From contig JAESUZ010002881.1 of NCBI GenBank assembly GCA_017311185.1, forward strand, positions 248,001 to 312,000: a stretch of DNA of 64,000 bases, written 5' to 3'. The position numbers and the translations under genes are program-made. Under the pieces are notes generated by a model. It made no database searches, had not been told where the DNA came from, and saw only the letters and a program-made list of their open reading frames with translations. This stretch comes from Proteles cristata cristata (Eukaryota; Chordata; Mammalia; Carnivora; Hyaenidae). Shown here piece after piece: positions 22,917-35,172 of the stretch; within the stretch, counting starts at the first letter, position 1, and every line of letters starts with the position of its first letter.

Positions 22917-25200
22917 TAAATGGAAACAAATGACAATTCGGAATCTGTTAAATTCTATTCTAAAATGAATATGTACTCTTGGCTATCTTTCTCATGTTTT
23001 GTTCTGTTTTAAATATATGCTACCCACTCTACAGATCGGTAGATGCTTCCTTGGATCAAATTTTATTGATGAATAATACACTATCCGAGAATCAATCACA
23101 TAAAATGAGATTAGCATAATGCAAATTCTCTCTTGGAATATTCCCCCAAATGTGCAACTTAGAGAATTTTAATATGGTGATATGTGGGTCCAGAGGGGAG
23201 GAGATTACCTACCAACATCAATCACTACTCATCGCATATCCAAGTCCTGAGTGTATAATCGAAATTGTCTAGAAGGAGCAAAAATAGTAGTTAGATTGAT
23301 GAGTATACTAGAAAACTTTTATATAACAAAATCCCTGGGGTAGTCCTTTATATATGCTTAAAGATGCATAAATCTCCAATATATCCTCTTGGCAGGTTTC
23401 TTCAAGGACTGATTTATTGAATCACTCAATTTTATGGATTATAAGCTTTTTTACATTCAAGACAAGTTAATGAGATCCTCTTCCCACATTTGAAAAATTA
23501 CTAGGTTTTTAATGTTACTGAATCAACAACTGTCTAGAAACATGGTATCATAGGACAGTTTCAGCTTAAACTAACTTTGCCCAAAAGAAAGTAAGGAAGA
23601 ATATTTTTATGACTTACCATTTTCCATGTATGCCGACCTTCCACAAAATCAAATGTTTATTCGATGGAGAACTCTATATGGAATCTATTTTTGATTTGGT
23701 GTATATATTTTAAATAGCTAATAGCTAAAGCATATGCTTACTTATTTTTATCTCGAAGGAAAATAATTCCTTTTCATTTCAGCGTGACATATTTTAATTT
23801 CTTTTATTTTCATAGAATTTCAGATAAAATAAAAATGTAAAATACAGTCCTGCATTTTAAATAGGTTTATCTGGCCAACCTGTCTTCTTTCCAACTAAAA
23901 TTTAAGTTAGCAAAGAAAGGATGTATGGTTATGTCAGCAGTGTACCCCTATAACCCTTGATAATCTGATTTATATGAGATAGTTTATTTTTAACCAATGC
24001 ATTGTTATTAATTCAATGGGAAGATTTTCATGAGCAAATTCTAGACATAACTTTGCAGAAAAGAAGAAAGGGTGAAAAAAGAGAAAGAAAGAACAAAATA
24101 TGAAGAGAAGCAAAGAGAAAATGAAGATATAAGACCATACTAACAAAATTGTAGTTCCTTCTGTGTAAACTGCAGAAAGAAAGGTGTTCATATAGGAATT
24201 GTTTTTCTACACTCTATTTTATAAAACAGCTTGTCTCAATTTCTAAAATAATTATTCCATATATTAAAAACTCTATTCATAATTATGTGAATATTTGTCT
24301 TAAACCAGAAAGCAAGCAAACAAAAAAAACAACCACAGTTTCAAAAGTGTAAGATAAAAATGAAGTATGTAGTGCTTCAGTTAAAATCATTGAATATGAC
24401 TTATGTCTTCCATTGGGAAGGTTTGTTCTCAAATTCTTATTGCTCCAGTATAAAACAGTGGCCTACATTCTGTTTTCTCAAATTAATGAGGGTGAGATAT
24501 GGCTACTCTGCTGACTAAGGTTCTGCATTGATCCCAGTTTTTGTTAAGTACCATCAAGGACAAGAGTTTAGGGATGGCATAGGGTAGCCACCGTGTGCAG
24601 TGACACTGGCCTTCTTTATTTAAGATAGCTTGACCACACCATTCTAGTAAGCATTTATGACAGGACTGTTGTAAAACATGATGGTTTCATTTGATCATCT
24701 CTGTATTTTGTGGGTGATCTAGCCTTGAGGCAATGGAGCTTGGTAAACATGTTTTATTACCTGGAAATGTCTCTGTACTTTAAAATAAAGCTGACAATGT
24801 TTAAAATGAAAATGATCTTCCTAACTTGTACTCCAAAGCAAACAAAATGTAATCACTAAGATGAGTTTAATCTTGGAGTGCTCAGAAGAAATATTGCTAC
24901 CTAATGGATCATTTTCTTTTCTTAATATAGTTTATGCCTGATATTAAGCATCCAAGCAGTACTGGAAAGAATTCTAGTTTTAGGACAACCCCATGTTGAA
25001 ATTCTTCAGTGTGTAATGTGTGATTAAATTTACTGGTCCAGGAAGTAGATTATATCTAAACAGTACAGCTATGATGATAGATCAGAATATCTATACAAAA
25101 TAACATTTTCCTATATTAAATACACTTCCAATTAAATAAAATTATACAATAATAGAAAATAGAAAATCAACATAAGGTATGTGTCAAATGTATATAATAA
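22917..25200. other. Unique AT-rich non-coding DNA
   Basis: No recognised repeat or gene over about 2.3 kb. A purine-rich patch lies at 24,055-24,125. Confidence 0.5.
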
Positions 25201-25215
25201 ACTCACTTCATTTTT

Positions 25216-25433
25216 TTTAAAATATTTTTTATTTTTTTATTTCTAGGATAGAGAGAGACAGTGTGAACAGGGTAGGGTCAGAGAGAGAGGGAGACACAGA
25301 CTCTGAAACAGGCTTCAGGCTCTGAGCTGGCAGTCAGCACAGAGCCCGACGTGGGGCTCGAACCCACGAACCGCGAGATCATGACCTAAGCGGAAGTCGG
25401 ACGCTTAACCGACTAAGCCACCCAGGCGCCCCT
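25216..25433 (-). mobile_element. Young feline SINE (SINEC_Fc type), minus strand
   Basis: Near-consensus reverse-complement copy. The head keeps most CpGs (ggggctcgaaccc, ccgcgagatc, gtcggacgc). TSD actcacttcattttt at 25,201-25,215 and 25,434-25,448 is perfect over 15 bp. CpG retention and an intact TSD mark it as recent. Confidence 0.95.
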
Positions 25434-25473
25434 ACTCACTTCATTTTTAGTTTAGGTATATATGAGTGAATGA

Positions 25474-25690
25474 GGTACCTAGGTGGCTTCATAGGTTAAG
25501 TGTTGTATTCTTCATTTCAGTACAGGTCATGATCTCACAGTTTGTGAGTTTGAGTCCTTGGTTGGGCTCTGTTGCTGACAGTGCTGAGCCTGCTTGGGAT
25601 TCTTGCTCTCATCCTCTCTCTCTGCCCCTCCCCTGATCATGCTCTCTCTCTCAAAATTATAAATGAATGAATGAATGAATGAATAAATGT
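25474..25690 (+). mobile_element. Older carnivore SINE with (GAAT)n tail, plus strand
   Basis: Sense SINEC from 'gtacctaggtggcttcat' through the CT-rich body to a (GAAT)n tail at about 25,664-25,688. Only 40 bp separate it from the young minus-strand copy to its left. The head is diverged. Confidence 0.85.
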
Positions 25691-25727
25691 TTGAGTGAAC
25701 ATTCTTTTGAAACCTTATCTGAAATTC

Positions 25728-25749
25728 TAAGTGTGTGTGTGTGTGTGTT
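25728..25749. repeat. Short (GT)n run
   Basis: About ten GT units after 'ctaa'. Confidence 0.85.
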
Positions 25750-26510
25750 TCAAAGAACTTATCACCCAGAGAATAGAATCTCTCTTGAAAGAAGATATAT
25801 AAATCAAGTCTGTATGGGTGCAAAAGGAGAAAACAGAGAACTATTCAAGATTAAAGTATATATACCTTTCATACAGAATCTCTTCAATTAACAAATATAC
25901 TACATTGTCCTGTGAATAATAGCAGTCCTTTGTGTTTTTTTCTTTTATAATTTTGCTTTTACCAAAAATATGAAATTAGTACTCAATTTTTGCTTCAAGG
26001 AGAAAGCTGAAATAAATCTATTTCTACATTTCTCCCTGATGCTGATATGGATCACTGCTTACTGGAAAGGTATTCTGATAAACAGTTTGCAGCAAGTATC
26101 ATCATTATCCATGTCTTCTTGTGTTTACCTCTTACCTCATACACACATCAGGCAAAGCATGTATTCCCCAAACATCAGAATGTAAATAAGTTTGCACAAA
26201 GTTGATCAGAAAAAGCAACATCAGCAGAAAAGTGAGCCTCACTCTATCTTCTAGTATGTCTACTGGCAAGAAAAGCAAGTTTTTGCATTCAGTTTCATTT
26301 AGGTAAGTTCCCTTTGAAATAACTACACAATAAGGAATTAATTACAAAATAATTAATACAGAAATATTAACTTAGAAGTTTACATTTCTTCTAGCAGCAT
26401 TTTATTATAATGTTATATTATGTTGATAATTTGATCATCAAGTTCTGCATTTCATCCTAGACTGAGACCAACCTTTTTACAAAAGGTAAAAGCAAAGTTT
26501 TTGCCTTTTG
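25750..26510. other. Unique AT-rich non-coding DNA
   Basis: No recognised repeat; the short open frames have no recognisable product. Confidence 0.5.
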
Positions 26511-26527
26511 CTTTAGCAATGATTTTT

Positions 26528-26744
26528 TTAAAATATTTTTATTTATTTCTGGGAGAGAGAGAGAGAGACAGCATGAGCAGGGGAGGTTCAGAGAGAGAGG
26601 GAGACACAGACTGTGAAACAGGCTCCAGGCTCTGAGGTGGCAGTTAGCACAGAGCCCGACGCGGGGCTCGAACCCACGAACCGCGAGATCATGACCTAAG
26701 CGAAAGTCGGACGCTTAACCGACTAAGCCACCCAGGCGCCCCAA
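26528..26744 (-). mobile_element. Young feline SINE, minus strand
   Basis: Near-consensus reverse-complement copy with the CpG-rich head. TSD ctttagcaatgattttt at 26,511-26,527 and 26,745-26,761 is perfect over 17 bp. Confidence 0.95.
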
Positions 26745-26840
26745 CTTTAGCAATGATTTTTAAAAGTTGACTCATTCACTGTGTCATAATGAATAAGAGT
26801 ACTCATTGGTCTGAGTGACAGGAACCCTTATGTCTATTTT

Positions 26841-27050
26841 TTTTTTAATATTTTATTTATTTTATAGAGATAGAGACGGCATGAGCAGGGGAGTATCAGA
26901 GAGATAGGGAGGCACAGAATCCGAAACAGGCTCCAGGCTCTGAGCTAGCTGTCAGCACAGAGCCCGACGCGGGGCTCGAACCCAAGAACGGCGAGATCAT
27001 GACCTAAGCCGAAGTCGGACGCTCAACCGACTGAGCCACCCAGGCGCCCC
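26841..27050 (-). mobile_element. Young feline SINE, minus strand
   Basis: A second near-consensus copy about 100 bp from the previous one, same strand. Flanks tgtctatttt (26,831-26,840) and tgtctaattt (27,051-27,060) indicate its TSD. It reads ctagctgtcagc where the neighbour reads gtggcagttagc, so the two are separate insertions. Confidence 0.93.
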
Positions 27051-27060
27051 TGTCTAATTT

Positions 27061-28335
27061 TTATTTAACCATTTTTAAGATAGTCACGCACCTTTAAGTT
27101 AAACTGACTTGTACATATTGCTGTTAACTTCCTCAGGCTTGAACTGTGTCATCCGGAAAATGAGGATGATGAAATATTTTAACTGTTCTCATTACAGATT
27201 ATACTAGATATTCTTAGCTGAGTTGACAGAGATCTCTAGCAGTATCCCATAGAGTATCCCTACTTCTTAAATTTATCTTGCAAGAGTCATCTCCAATGCT
27301 GTCTCACATGAACTCAGCAGCTATAAAATACCTTTGGAAAGGTGTCCATTCACTCATTGGGGGATGAAATTTTTCATATATAGGCTATATTTGAAAGAGT
27401 CTCCCTCACATTGTTTAAACAGCCTTTAGCTTCTTGGATATAGCAATAAAGAGTTTTAGGTCTCTGTGGATGATGTAGGAACCTAGGCCTAGGAAATAGC
27501 TTATGATACACTGATTTTCATCATCAGATAGTGTAGTTTATGATGTCAGAGTAGAAGTCTCGAAGGCAGGGCATTATAACCTGCAAATCTTACTCATTTC
27601 TACCTTGTGTTTATTTTATAATGTACAAAGTAGAGTAATTTAAATAATTGTGTTTATTTTATAATATACCAAGTACAACATTTCAGTAATACCTAGATAT
27701 TATACATTAATAAATAATTATTGGGGCCCTGGTCTCAAAAGCTTTTCCTTATTGAGTTTTTTCATTACAAACAATTGAAATGCCACTGTGCTAAATGATT
27801 ATTTGATCCAGTGCTGCTGTGGTTGTTTATATTTTATTTTTAAAAACTTAAGGAATACCAGTAAATTATAGTCCTTAGTTTATTTCTTGTGTATATAAAG
27901 TTCTTAGTTAAATAGTACATGTTTTCAAAGATTGAATGGTATTTTAAAAATTTTTCTCATCAATCAGCATCTAATTATTATTATGATTATGATTAATATC
28001 ACAAAGTATTTACCACATGTTATGAAACAAATTATCTGTACTTTTCTTTAGTAACTTATTTAAGTAACATTTGGTTTGGAGCTATAAAACTATCTTCCTA
28101 CACAGCAGGCTGTATACACTGCTCATCTTTATCAATGATTTTCTTCATGATAATTAAAAAAAGTTACTGGTCGGGATTTTGTTTTGCTTTGTTTTTGTGA
28201 TTGACATCAGTATATTCCATAAGATTTAAACAACTGCTATAATATTCTCACAAGTCTCTGAAGTTTCAAGTTTCATCATTTCAAAGAAGTTAAGGACTGG
28301 TTATTACCCCTTGACATTTGATTCATATTTAAAGA
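27061..28335. other. Unique AT-rich non-coding DNA
   Basis: A 20-bp phrase beginning ttgtgtttattttataat occurs twice about 43 bp apart at 27,605 and 27,649. Nothing else recognisable. Confidence 0.5.
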
Positions 28336-28345
28336 GAACTATGCA

Positions 28346-28530
28346 CTGGTGCGCCTGTGTGGCTCAGTTGGTTAAATGTGTGACTCTTGATTTCAGCTCA
28401 GGTCATGATCTCAGGGTTCTTGAGTTAGAGCCCTGCAGGAGGCTTTGCACTGACTGCCTCTCTCTCTGCCCCTTCTCCGTGTTCTCTTTCTCTCACTCAA
28501 AATAAATATACTCAAAATAAATATACTTAA
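28346..28530 (+). mobile_element. Carnivore SINE, plus strand
   Basis: Sense SINEC with a slightly shortened body; the tail unit 'ctcaaaataaatata' is duplicated. The head is CpG-depleted. Confidence 0.88.
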
Positions 28531-31120
28531 AAAAATAGCACTGTATACTATTTGAAATGTTTCCATTTCAGCTTTATCAGTCTGAAAATTTTTTTATATC
28601 TGCAAACCATTTGGTTTGATCTGAGAAAGGCTTGCATTTACCAAGAAAAAAATGTTCTTGATGTTTTTATTTTTTTAAAAACAATATCTATCATCATTGA
28701 GGATAGCACATAATAATGGCAAGAATACAAGACAATAAAAAGGGACATGCTTGTTTTACTCTTTTTTCTTTCACTTGATGATTGTATTACTTTGAATACA
28801 TCACTCAAACTTAATAAAGCTTTACTACTTTTCCTTTAAAAAATGCAGAATATACTTAAAAGAATTCCTACACTGGTTTTTAACTGATAGTGATTTGTAA
28901 ATGACAAAGTGGTTTATGTATATAATATATTATTCTTTCCACTAATCAGTCTTCTTTACCTCATTAAGTCATCCTTGAAAAACTTTTTGGACACTTGAAC
29001 ACTAAAAAAGTTATTAAAAACCTCATTTTAATTACTGAATTTCTGAAACTTTGATTTATTTTCTTTTTTATATTTTAGTGCAGCAGGCTTACAGTTTGTT
29101 TACCTTAAAAGTACTCTGAAAAATAGAAGAAAGTTTATGTTAAGACTGTTAGGTTTATATACAGAATATAATAGTTTAGGGACTTCTACCTTTGGTTAAT
29201 TTTATAAGCATAAGGTACTCTTACACTCTGTAAGTGGTAAATGAGTACTTTGCACTTTTGAAAATGCCTCCTGAGATGGTGCCCAAAGTGGACAAGTGAC
29301 ATAAAGTGCTATAGGGCAATGTAGTAATCTGCCCTTGGACAGGATTCTACTTATTTTCAGAGATAAGCAAGGGTCATTATTATATCAATGGATATTTTTG
29401 TATAATTAATAGGATGAATATGTAAATTACCAAATTCTTGGTGAAATTTATTTCACTATCAAGGCCAGTTTCCAGTAGTAATTTAATTATGAAGCTTTTT
29501 TAATTGTAGAAAGTGTCTTTTGTGACATCACAAATGTGTTTATATTCTTTCCCTTACACATTGTGTAACTCTCTGTATTCCTAACAACCCCATTGGAATG
29601 TGGGTTAACTGAGGACAAACAAGTCTTAATGTTCATTACTTGTAACGATCTTATCAAATATGAGTGTTAAAGAAATAAAAAGAGAAGGTAATGAGTTTGG
29701 GAAGACCCCATAAAAGACACTGAGGTTTCAGTAAGGATTACAAAAAGAATAAATTTTAATGAATGAAAAGAGAACAGACTTTTAAAAAATGGATTGTTAA
29801 CACCGTCAAATTCTGCTGAGAATCTAAGTACCATGATAAAGCAGCTATCAAATTTGGTAATTTGGAGATCATTCGTAACCTTTAAGAAAACAATTTCACC
29901 AGGGATGGGTGTTAAAGTAAAAGAACATGGCTTGAGAAAAATAGAAAAGGAAGAAGGGAAGAAGCAATCACAGATTTTTTTTTTTGAAGAATTATAGGTG
30001 AAGAGATTTTTAACAGTAGTACCATAGTGGAGGAAATAAAGCAAAGGTAATGAGAGTTTGGGGGCACGGGGCCAATAGAGAAGAGTACTTAGAAGTGCAC
30101 TGAAGAATACTACCTGTTCTTAGATGGAACCTACCTAAACTTGATATTAATGCCTGATTAATAAGTATTCTATAGTTAATTTATTTTTTTCGCTTCATAT
30201 TTTCTCCTATGTTCTAACATTTTCACCAAACCACAAAAAAGTCTAATTGTACCTTTTTCTTTCCTGTCTTACCTCTGGCTCACACATTATGATACTGATT
30301 CCCTCTTTGCTGAGCCCCTCATATTATAAGAAGCTCTTTTCATGTTGTGAAATATTATTCAATGTATTAAGGAAAATGCTTTATAAATGAGTTAAACTGG
30401 AATCAGCAAATATGCATGCTATTACTCCCAATATGTGGAGTGCATGACAGACATTGCTTATTGATCTGTGTACTTTTTTGTGTTAATCATTAAAGAAGTT
30501 TAAACTAAGAATTTTAGTGAGCTGACCTTAGTCCACCATGTATACAAAGATGAAACTTTTGACATTCTTGAGATAGTAGTCTTGGTTAAGGTCATATATT
30601 AACCTGCCACTTTGCAAAGAAAAACTATGTTTTTATTCTAAAGAAGAGTTCACTATGAATCTTAGCTAGTTATACTGAAGGTTTATCCTTTTAGTCACAG
30701 AGAGATACTATGCATTCATTCATTTCTTACGTTTCCAACAAAATTACTAATTGAACTCTTAGATAGTCTGAGAATCCAAAGGTACATATAGAAAGTACTT
30801 TTTGCCTTAATATTTTAATCTGATTAATGTTTGTAACAATATAGAATAGGCTAACAGAATAGAATTCGTGCATATTATATAATATATTTAGGTGGACAAC
30901 TTCAAACTAATCAGTTTTTAATTCATAGAGATATATACACTCATACATATACACACACAACTAGACAGATGATGAGAAATAATACATCTATTTTGGAACC
31001 ATTAATGTTTTCGGCATTTTTTCCTAATAAGTTAACTTGTAAATCCTAGCTCATTTATTGTATTTTGAAAGGGAGGATGAACAAAATAGGCACTTTATTT
31101 GCTGTTGCTTCATACTATTA
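28531..31120. other. Mostly unique non-coding DNA
   Basis: A minus-strand frame of 125 codons at 29,667-30,044 is the longest open frame outside named repeats. Its F/L/S-rich composition reflects the purine-rich other strand, and the plus strand at 29,800-30,060 reads like a diverged ancient interspersed repeat. I do not regard it as a gene. Confidence 0.45.
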
Positions 31121-31136
31121 ACAAAGTGATATTTCT

Positions 31137-31356
31137 TTTTCTTTTTTTATTGTTTATTTATTTATTTTGAGAGAGAGAGAGAGAGTGAGCGCAAGTGAGG
31201 GAGGGGCAGAGAGAGAAAGAGCATCCCAAGCAGACTCCCTGCTGTCAGCACAGAACCAGATGTGTGGGGCTCAGTCAGTCTCAGGAACGGTCAGATCATG
31301 ACCTGGACTGAAATCAAGAGTTGGATGCTTAACTGATTAAGGCACCCAGAGGCCCC
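31137..31356 (-). mobile_element. Carnivore SINE, minus strand
   Basis: Reverse-complement SINEC; T-rich tail, GA body, head ending about 31,356. Flanks acaaagtgatatttct (31,121-31,136) and acaaggtgttttttcc (31,357-31,372) look like a degraded TSD. Confidence 0.87.
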
Positions 31357-31372
31357 ACAAGGTGTTTTTTCC

Positions 31373-33900
31373 AATTGTCTTGATCTTCTGTCCATCCAAT
31401 TTTTCTTTTGTCTTCCTCAGAACTTCAAATGGAAGTTAAATAAAAATTTAACTACCACTCCTAAAGGGTTTGGGGCTTGTTCATCCACACATCATACATA
31501 GGGTTAGTGAACCAGAGAAGAGGGAGGGAGGAAGGGGCAAAGAAAGAGAGAGGGAGGGAGAATGCCTGATAAATAGCTACATATGATACTCTGAAATCTG
31601 GGTTGATATATTATAACATACAGATTATATTTGGATGATTACCTATAACTATGACTATGAAAGCGTCCCTGTGAACCCATTTTGAGGATATTGGTTCTCC
31701 TGCCCTTCAGTCAGACTTCTCAGGCTGCATAACAGTAGTAAATGCAAATGTATAACAAATATACATTGTTAAAGAATGTTGAGCAATTCTGAAGTTTCCA
31801 AATTTCAGCTTCAGGATTATAAATTTGTTGACACTTACTTGGATAAAATGTTTTATGATTATATACTTGTATTTATTCATGATGATCTTAAAATAAATCT
31901 CTAGCCATTTCTGAGTTTTTAATTTCTTCATCTCTAAATTCATTCTTCTGTATTTATTTTTTTAAATACCTTTTATGAACACTTTTTCCTCTCTATTCAC
32001 TTTATCATCATCACAGGATAGAACTACATGAAGGAAAACTATGATGATTTCTCAGAGTGTCACTGAATCCACCATCTCCCTGTATGTCCCACACAGAGAA
32101 ATATTGCAGCCATTAACAGAAAATTTAAGCAAGTCTATGTCTTTGCTTTCCATGATCCTATGATGTGCAGATTTCCAAGAAACTTAGAGTCAATATGCTC
32201 CCTCTATATTTATAAACATACTTTCTATTTCTTTGTGGTATGTATCCTTCATTTTGATCAATCTAGTTATTCTTTGAATGATTCCTCACAATTTTCCTTA
32301 GGCCTTGAAGACTCTGCTGTCTTCTGGCTTTATGATTTAGAATGTCACACCTCTTTCTCTTCAGAATCCATTTAAATGTACTTTCTCCAGACAAGGTGTG
32401 GAATTGTGTATCATCAGTCAGGTCAGAAATTTCCAGTGGGTGGGTGCAATGGATGAATTTCATACTATTATATTCCTCTGGGAGATACATTTTCTTCAGT
32501 GGAGATAATGGAGAAACCTAGCCGATCTCCCCCTGTACCCCACTGAGTACATGAATTGTTAATATACAATAATGTCTAAGCATTACTCCTGGAATTGCAC
32601 TGGTCAGATAAGTTATGGTAATGCATAAAAAGGATTGATAACCATTGGGAAATAGTACATTTGTAGAGAGCAAGCATGTTACACTTACATTCCCTTATAT
32701 CTGGCATAATATATTTTATTAGAAGGCTCTTAAGTAGTAATATGTTAGAAATATTACCCAAATAATCAATATATACTCTAGGTTTGATTAGTGTCTAAAT
32801 GTGTCCTTTTAAAAATTGATACAATTTGTGCATTTAAGAATTGGCAAGCAATTATGAATTGCCAATATACAAATAATACACAGTATTTTTTATTAGAGGA
32901 GAAGACCGATATTTTGAAATTATTTTCTTTAAGATGCAATGTGATTTATTAAAAGCCAATTTTTCTATAGATAGAATAAATGATGTAAGAAGTAAACATA
33001 AGCAATGTTGTAAACACTGAAAATAATTATATATTATCCAGTAGTTTGGGGATATATTCAATAGTACCATGACACATCAGAGTTAACCTTTCCCTGAACC
33101 TGTTATGTTCAAACGTATATTATAAAATGATACAAAATGAAGAATGAAATCTAAAAGTAGATCAAGGCATACAATATTATAGCAATATATTTTAGCATGC
33201 AAACATGCCAATATGAGTTCTGATTTAGTCATCTCATAAAATGGCAGCATCAAATCTGTCAGTATTTATGTAAAAAAAAGTTCCTCAAGGAAAATTGAGA
33301 TTTTATAGGAAATTGTGAGATGCATCATTCATTTTAAATGATAAAGCAATCCTTGAGAACTGGTAGAAGGTTGGCATTATTTCAGTGCAGCATAAAGTTT
33401 ATTCTTTAGTATTCATTATATGATGATAGTGTCACAACAAAGCTTTCTGATCTGGGCAAAACCTATTTGTAGGCAATTTATTTGAAGCTTTTGTATGTGT
33501 TTGCGTATTATATGCATGTGTTTGGCACCTATGTCAAGAAGCAGTTCTTTCTCTGGCTGTGAACAACAAGAACAACTCTCCATTACTGTGTATATTTTTA
33601 ACATTAATGTGGATTTTTAAGCTGACATAAATAGTAAAATTCTACGTACTTTTCTGTAACAGTGCTTCGTTAAGTTTTATTCCAATTTTGTATGCAACAT
33701 TAACAAATAAAACCAAAAATAAAAATTAGTGGATAGTTTGAAAGTCCGTATTGCTACAAAGGAAAGTTCCTATACTCTTATAATGTAGTCCCAAAGCCCA
33801 GTAACCGTTACAAAATCATAAACAAACTTCCTCCTAAAAACAATTCTAATAATTTAAATAGTCTCTTCTCTGAATAATTTGGCATTTGCCCACTTGGTAT
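31373..33900. other. Unique non-coding DNA
   Basis: A purine-rich GGGA/GAGA patch lies at 31,513-31,562. No gene or transposon family recognised in the remaining 2.3 kb. Confidence 0.5.
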
Positions 33901-33904
33901 ATAT

Positions 33905-34575
33905 ACTTTTGTTTATTTTTTATTGTGAAAAAAACCACTTAATACAAGATTTACCTTCTAGCAAATTTTGATGTGTATAGCACAACATTATTAATTGTAA
34001 TCACAATATTGCACATCAAATCTAGAACATTTCATCATTTATAACTGAAACTTTTACCTATTGAACAGCAACTCCCCATTTCTTTCTCCCTTCAGGCCCT
34101 GCAGCCACCATTTTCTCTGTTTCTGTGTGTCTATTTTAGATACATGTAAGTGGAATAATGCAGCATCCTATCACGAGCTAATTGCACAGCATAATGTGTT
34201 CAAGGTTTATCCATGTTGTTGCATTTGATAAGATTTCTTTCTTTTTAAATACTGAATGGAACCAGATTTTCTTCATCCATTCATCAAAGGACATTTAAGT
34301 TGCTCCCTCATTGTGATTATTGTGAAAAATGCAGCAATGGATATGGGAATGCAAATACCTCTTCAAGATCCTATTTCTACTTCTTTCACAAAAGTGAGAT
34401 TGCGGGATCATACAGTAGTTCTATTTTTGATTTTGTGAGGAACCTTTATACTGTTTTCCATAGTGGCTGCACATTTATATTCCCAACAGAGTACAGCACT
34501 CCAGTTTCTCCACATCTGTGCCAATGCTTATTTTTAAAAATTGTTTACTAATAGCCATCTTAACAAGTGTGTATT
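33905..34575 (-). mobile_element. Old L1 3' end, minus strand
   Basis: Reverse complement of an old L1 terminus and ORF2 end: 'ttattgtgaaaaaaaccac', 'ttcaaggtttatccatgttg', 'catccattcatcaaagg' and 'ttccatagtggctgcaca'. Truncated inside ORF2. Confidence 0.75.
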
Positions 34576-34867
34576 CATCCTTTGATAGACACTTAGAGTG
34601 TTGACACTTTTTGTTATAATACAGTAGGGTTTGATAAACTAAACCTAAAGATCGGTGCACTTAACCACATCAAATGACACAATCAATTAATCATTTGGTT
34701 TGTTGTTTCTGATGAAGTTGTTTTAATTTTCTTTGTTAATTTGTCAGCATTTATAATTGATTTGGAACTTAAAATTTCATTAACACATGGTACTAATATT
34801 TAGTTTTCTAAAGATAATGAAGCCATTCCCTCCGGGTTCATTTAGCCCATTTAAAAAGTTATTAAGC

Positions 34868-35114
34868 TTGGGGTGCCTGATTGGCTCAGTTAATAAGTGT
34901 CCAACATTGACTTTGGTTTCACCTCAGGTCATGATTTCATTGTGAGTTGAAGCCCACATTGAGCTCTGCATTGAGCCCCATGTTGAGCTCCAAGTCCAGC
35001 CCCATGTATGGAGCCTGCTTGGAATTCTCTCTTTCTGTCCCTCCCCCACTCACCTTCTCTCTCTCTCTCTCTCTGTCTCTCTCTCAAAATATATGAATTA
35101 AAAATTTTAAAAAA
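34868..35114 (+). mobile_element. Carnivore SINE with internal tandem expansion, plus strand
   Basis: Sense SINEC, longer than its neighbours because a ttgagcyc-type unit is repeated several times at about 34,940-35,000. Flanks gttattaagc (34,858-34,867) and ggtatcaagc (35,115-35,124) form a degraded TSD. Confidence 0.87.
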
Positions 35115-35136
35115 GGTATCAAGCAGATGGAAAAAT

Positions 35137-35172
35137 ATATATATGTATATGTGTACACACACACACACACAC
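35137..35172. repeat. Compound (TA)n/(CA)n microsatellite
   Basis: A short TA run, TGTG, then (AC)n. Confidence 0.85.

Noticed and set aside
25216..27050. Possible tRNA gene from strong A and B boxes
   Set aside because: The tRNA-like segments are SINE heads; they lack a foldable acceptor stem and continue into SINE body.
25201..27060. CRISPR-like regular repeats
   Set aside because: Repeated units are dispersed SINEs with different TSDs and irregular spacing, in a mammalian genome.
29667..30044. 125-codon open frame on the minus strand
   Set aside because: Low-complexity F/L/S composition, no recognisable domain, and the opposite strand resembles a diverged interspersed repeat.
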